Below are positions 8,296 through 10,104 of a DNA stretch of 10,104 nucleotides, piece by piece. The position numbers were made by a program, and so were the translations under genes. Source of the stretch: Larix sibirica. Taxonomy: Eukaryota; Streptophyta; Pinopsida; Pinales; Pinaceae. Position 1 is the first letter of the stretch, and every line of letters begins with the position of its first letter. The DNA is taken from positions 23,615 through 33,718 of the forward strand of contig NWUY0300108971.1 in assembly GCA_004151065.3 (NCBI GenBank), read 5' to 3'. The notes below the pieces were generated by a model. It worked only from the letters and a program-made list of their open reading frames with translations, did not search any database and was not told where the DNA came from.

Positions 8296-8426
8296 CTAAC
8301 CTTTTAGAATGTTCTAGAGAAACTTTGAGCGAGGGTTGTCGCTACGTTCCAGAGTTTGTGGTTAGCCTAAAACCACTCATTTATTATAAGAAACACAGCT
8401 TCTACTAACCTTTTCGAATGTTCTAG
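8291..8426 (+). promoter_or_regulatory. Duplicated heat-shock-element-like motif
   Basis: A 27-bp word (TTCTACTAACCTTTT, A or C, GAATGTTCTAG) occurs at 8291-8317 and 8400-8426 with one mismatch, 109 bp apart. In each, GAA-tg-TTC-ta-G follows the heat-shock-element pattern nGAAnnTTCnnGAAn, with an imperfect third unit (GAG at 8317-8319, GTA at 8426-8428). Related TTC-nn-GAG words lie at 8347-8354 and 8451-8458. Heat-shock elements in an LTR are known from the Arabidopsis Copia element ONSEN. Whether these bind a heat-shock factor is inference. Confidence 0.45.
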
Positions 8427-8604
8427 TAACCTCTAAGCTTTTAAGCCAAGTTCTAGAGTTTTTGATCATCCTTAAACCACCTTCATGGTTTATTATTTTA
8501 TAGTTGATGAGATTGAGGGTTTGTGGTTACCTTAAACCACCCACTTAGTAGAAGACACCATTTTCTGCTATCCCGCTTTGGTTGGTGGTTAGCCAAAACC
8601 ACCA
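8358..8604. repeat. Recurrent GTGGTT...AACCAC hairpins
   Basis: The inverted pair GTGGTT/AACCAC recurs with a loop of six or seven bases at 8358-8376, 8523-8540 and 8585-8602. The last extends to TGGTGGTT/AACCACCA (8583-8590 with 8597-8604). AAACCA/TGGTTT at 8474-8491 is a fourth, shifted relative. The loops are alike (agcctaa, acctta, agccaa), so these are copies of one unit, each followed by sequence like ACTTAGTAGAAGACAC. The arms stay paired although the rest of the unit has drifted. Confidence 0.7.
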
Positions 8605-8708
8605 CTTTAGAAAGCACTTGTACTTAGTAGGAGAAGACATCTTCTTCTAACTTGCTTGGCATAGTCAGATTGTTAAGCCTTTTATTCGGCTCTCTTTTCT
8701 TAGACTCA

Positions 8709-8714
8709 TATATA
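8709..8714 (+). promoter_or_regulatory. Possible TATA box after the repeat cluster
   Basis: CATATATACCCC contains TATATA just downstream of the hairpin and heat-shock-like repeats and just before the polypurine tract and right LTR. It would suit an LTR promoter, but no other evidence supports transcription here. Confidence 0.3.
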
Positions 8715-8726
8715 CCCCTTTGGATT

Positions 8727-8735
8727 AAGGGGGAG
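8727..8735 (+). other. Polypurine tract of the outer element
   Basis: AAGGGGGAG ends two bases before the TGTCGG start of the right LTR. Such tracts prime plus-strand synthesis and lie directly before 3' LTRs. The position identifies the LTR at 8738 as a 3' copy, matching the primer-binding site that marks 4431-4706 as a 5' copy. Confidence 0.75.
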
Positions 8736-8737
8736 TT

Positions 8738-8942
8738 TGTCGGAATCTAAGCCATCGGAGTTAGATAATATGAATAGTTATGGGAGTCCAAGACTCTTCC
8801 TTGGGAATTTGGAACCCAAGGTTCCTTCTCATTGTATTTATGTACATTACCTAATGAGAAGTATTGTGCATTCATGCCTAAATCTATGTCTTTCATTGGC
8901 TTTGTGTTCAATCATTTATCTATATTCCCTATAGGTCTTTCA
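8738..8942 (+). repeat. 3' long terminal repeat, diverged (about 205 bp)
   Basis: It starts TGTCGGAATCTA (left copy TGTTGGGAACCTA) and is placed to end at CTTTCA by alignment of TCTATATTCCCTATAGG with the left copy. The best block, 8813-8874, keeps AATGAGAA and GCATTCA exactly. It is about 70 bp shorter than the left copy, mainly in the part between the start and the best block. The right end is less certain: a GTAACAATGGTA at 8979-8990 resembles the left copy's end plus primer site, but what follows does not match. Confidence 0.65.
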
Positions 8943-10104
8943 ATAATTAATCATTCGATTCTTCTTTTGCATAAAAATGTAACAATGGTAATTTTAAATG
9001 ATCAAGCAATCAAGTTAGAATATAGACAAGTAGGAATCAACTTATGGAATAACAAAGCATCCAAGGAACCCAAGTTGCACAAATTATGCATTTGTTTGGA
9101 TCTTTTTCTCTCTTAGATATGGTTGTTCCTTCCCACTTCCATTCCATGAAAATTATCTTTGTTTGGGGATAAACTTCCATATGATTATGAGTTCCAAGCT
9201 TCATGGCATTTGATGAGAATGGAGATACTCTCCTTCATTTGGAATAAAATGAGTGATTTATGGGGAGGCACCCCATGTACCATGAGCAAGGAGTCTCCTC
9301 TTTCTTCTCAAGCACACTCAGATTAATATTGGTAGTTGTATAGATCCAAGAGAAGGGTCACATCATCAAGTTGGTCATGCAATTGGGGAGTGAAAGGAAT
9401 GCCAACACAACTAGCCCCCCCTCCACCCACTTAGCACAATGAAACATTCCCCACACTTGCACTAACCATTTCTAATGATGAAAGAGCACTAGATCCCCAT
9501 AAATGCAAGTCACGAACCTACAGTGGTTTATCGTAAAACTACTACTAATGGTTGGAGGCCAACTCCCAAGGACCATAACGATCTTCCCCCCGATGTTAGG
9601 CTACTTCTGATTACCATTTGATGATATTGGAATTATGTTTCTTTTGTACTGTGAGTCATTTGTTTATGATTGTTAATATGTTTTTTTATGGGCTTCCGAT
9701 ACTGCTATCATATGAGCAATTTTAGTCTAGAGGACATTTTTGGATTAAACCATCCCAATTATAAAAAACTAAAAACTAAAATCAACAAAAAGACAAACAA
9801 ATAGGTTGAAATCCGTCATGAAAAAAGACTACCGATTGGGAAGAGATTTCAATTATTTAAATATATAGTTCTATTATTTCTTATTCAAAAGCAATTTTCA
9901 TAAAATGGCATCACAGAACACAACAAAAACCATAACACTTATAAATGTGTGGAATCGGCTTTAAATATTATAAAATGTGGCAGTTGATAAGAGATGCTTG
10001 GAAAAATCAGAGTAGAACTTACAATGAGCACTCTTGGAATTTACAAACAATTTAAAACAATAGAAAGGAAAGTCAAGGAAAATATAATACAAATGCAAAT
10101 TTTT
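8943..10104. other. Flanking sequence with no recognisable gene
   Basis: No supported gene, RNA or boundary. A plus-strand frame from about 8985 to 9320 has only three stops and includes WNKMSDLWGGTPC, but no motif identifies it and its length is within what chance allows. The last 400 bases are very AT-rich with A runs. No target-site duplication of the retroelement was found at its left edge. Confidence 0.5.

Larger units (their letters stand above)
8152..8735 (+). repeat. Possible second 3' LTR or 3' non-coding region, with regulatory-type repeats
   Basis: This 580-bp stretch has no coding frame. It starts TGATGCATAATT and contains several CTAGATCTAGA words near 8200-8250. It then holds the hairpin and GAATGTTCTAG repeats at 8274-8604 and a TATATA at 8709-8714. 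Promoter-like repeats followed by a TATA box are the order expected of an LTR U3 region. No clear CA end could be placed, because the polypurine tract at 8727 and the other LTR begin at once. Confidence 0.4.
4431..8942 (+). mobile_element. Old LTR-retrotransposon framework without recognisable pol
   Basis: The left boundary is an LTR with a primer-binding site after it and no polypurine tract before it. The right boundary is a related LTR with a polypurine tract before it. Both lie on the plus strand, as the two ends of one element should. The interior of about 4 kb shows a broken gag but no aspartic protease, integrase, reverse transcriptase or RNase H block. That fits a non-autonomous element of the gag-only or large-derivative kind. 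Two facts argue for a composite: the LTRs are far apart in sequence (about 80% identity in the best block, poorer elsewhere, with a length difference of about 70 bp), and a second polypurine tract lies inside at 8142. The flanking bases (TTTTT on the left, ATAAT on the right) do not form a target-site duplication. One element or a nest therefore remains open. Confidence 0.6.

Noticed and set aside
4426-8947. Target-site duplication flanking the retroelement
   Set aside because: The five bases on the left (TTTTT) and right (ATAAT) do not match, and shifting the right end to 8984 does not help.
8737-9116. Plus-strand frames of 65 and 94 codons
   Set aside because: The first begins at the LTR start and lies within it; the second runs out of the LTR. 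Neither shows a motif.

Overview
The window looks like an intergenic stretch of a plant nuclear genome made of old, broken transposable elements. It is AT-rich, has no intact gene longer than about 100 codons, and carries decayed plant-type transposon coding sequence and LTR-retrotransposon signals. A large, repeat-rich plant genome (a gymnosperm would fit) is my inference; nothing here fixes the species. I found no host gene, tRNA, rRNA or CRISPR array that I can support.

Left part (about 1-2160, minus strand): the remains of a CACTA (En/Spm) DNA transposon. Reading right to left, the minus strand shows a CPCxxC block typical of the transposase-associated N-terminal domain. It then shows an acidic linker with a 21-bp tandem duplication, and then the TNP2-like transposase core, with FPLIP, WH-D and DPRNIR blocks in the family order. 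One frame runs about 345 codons with nine stops, mostly of the kind C-to-T decay would give. Beyond its 3' side, at about 320-1060, lie short repeated motifs (TTCTACGCATC-like) and a degenerate array with a 32-bp period. These could be the subterminal repeats of the same CACTA element. Positions 2160-4430 hold only AT-rich sequence with one small direct repeat.

Middle and right part (4431-8942, plus strand): an LTR-retrotransposon framework. A 276-bp LTR (TGTTGGG...CTAACA) is followed after one base by a primer-binding site resembling the complement of initiator methionine tRNA. A related, diverged LTR at 8738-8942 is preceded by a polypurine tract. Between them there is no recognisable protease, reverse transcriptase, RNase H or integrase. 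There is a long leader, a coding-like fragment of unknown origin on the opposite strand (6353-6698), and a broken gag with two zinc knuckles (7307-8110). A second polypurine tract with an LTR-like start follows at 8142-8152. Then come about 350 bp of repeated hairpins (GTGGTT...AACCAC) and heat-shock-element-like motifs (8274-8604) and a TATA-like sequence. This is either one non-autonomous gag-only element or a gag-bearing element nested in another. A 35-bp tandem duplication in the gag linker exactly accounts for the frame change between its two halves.

Positions 8943-10104 hold no feature I recognise.
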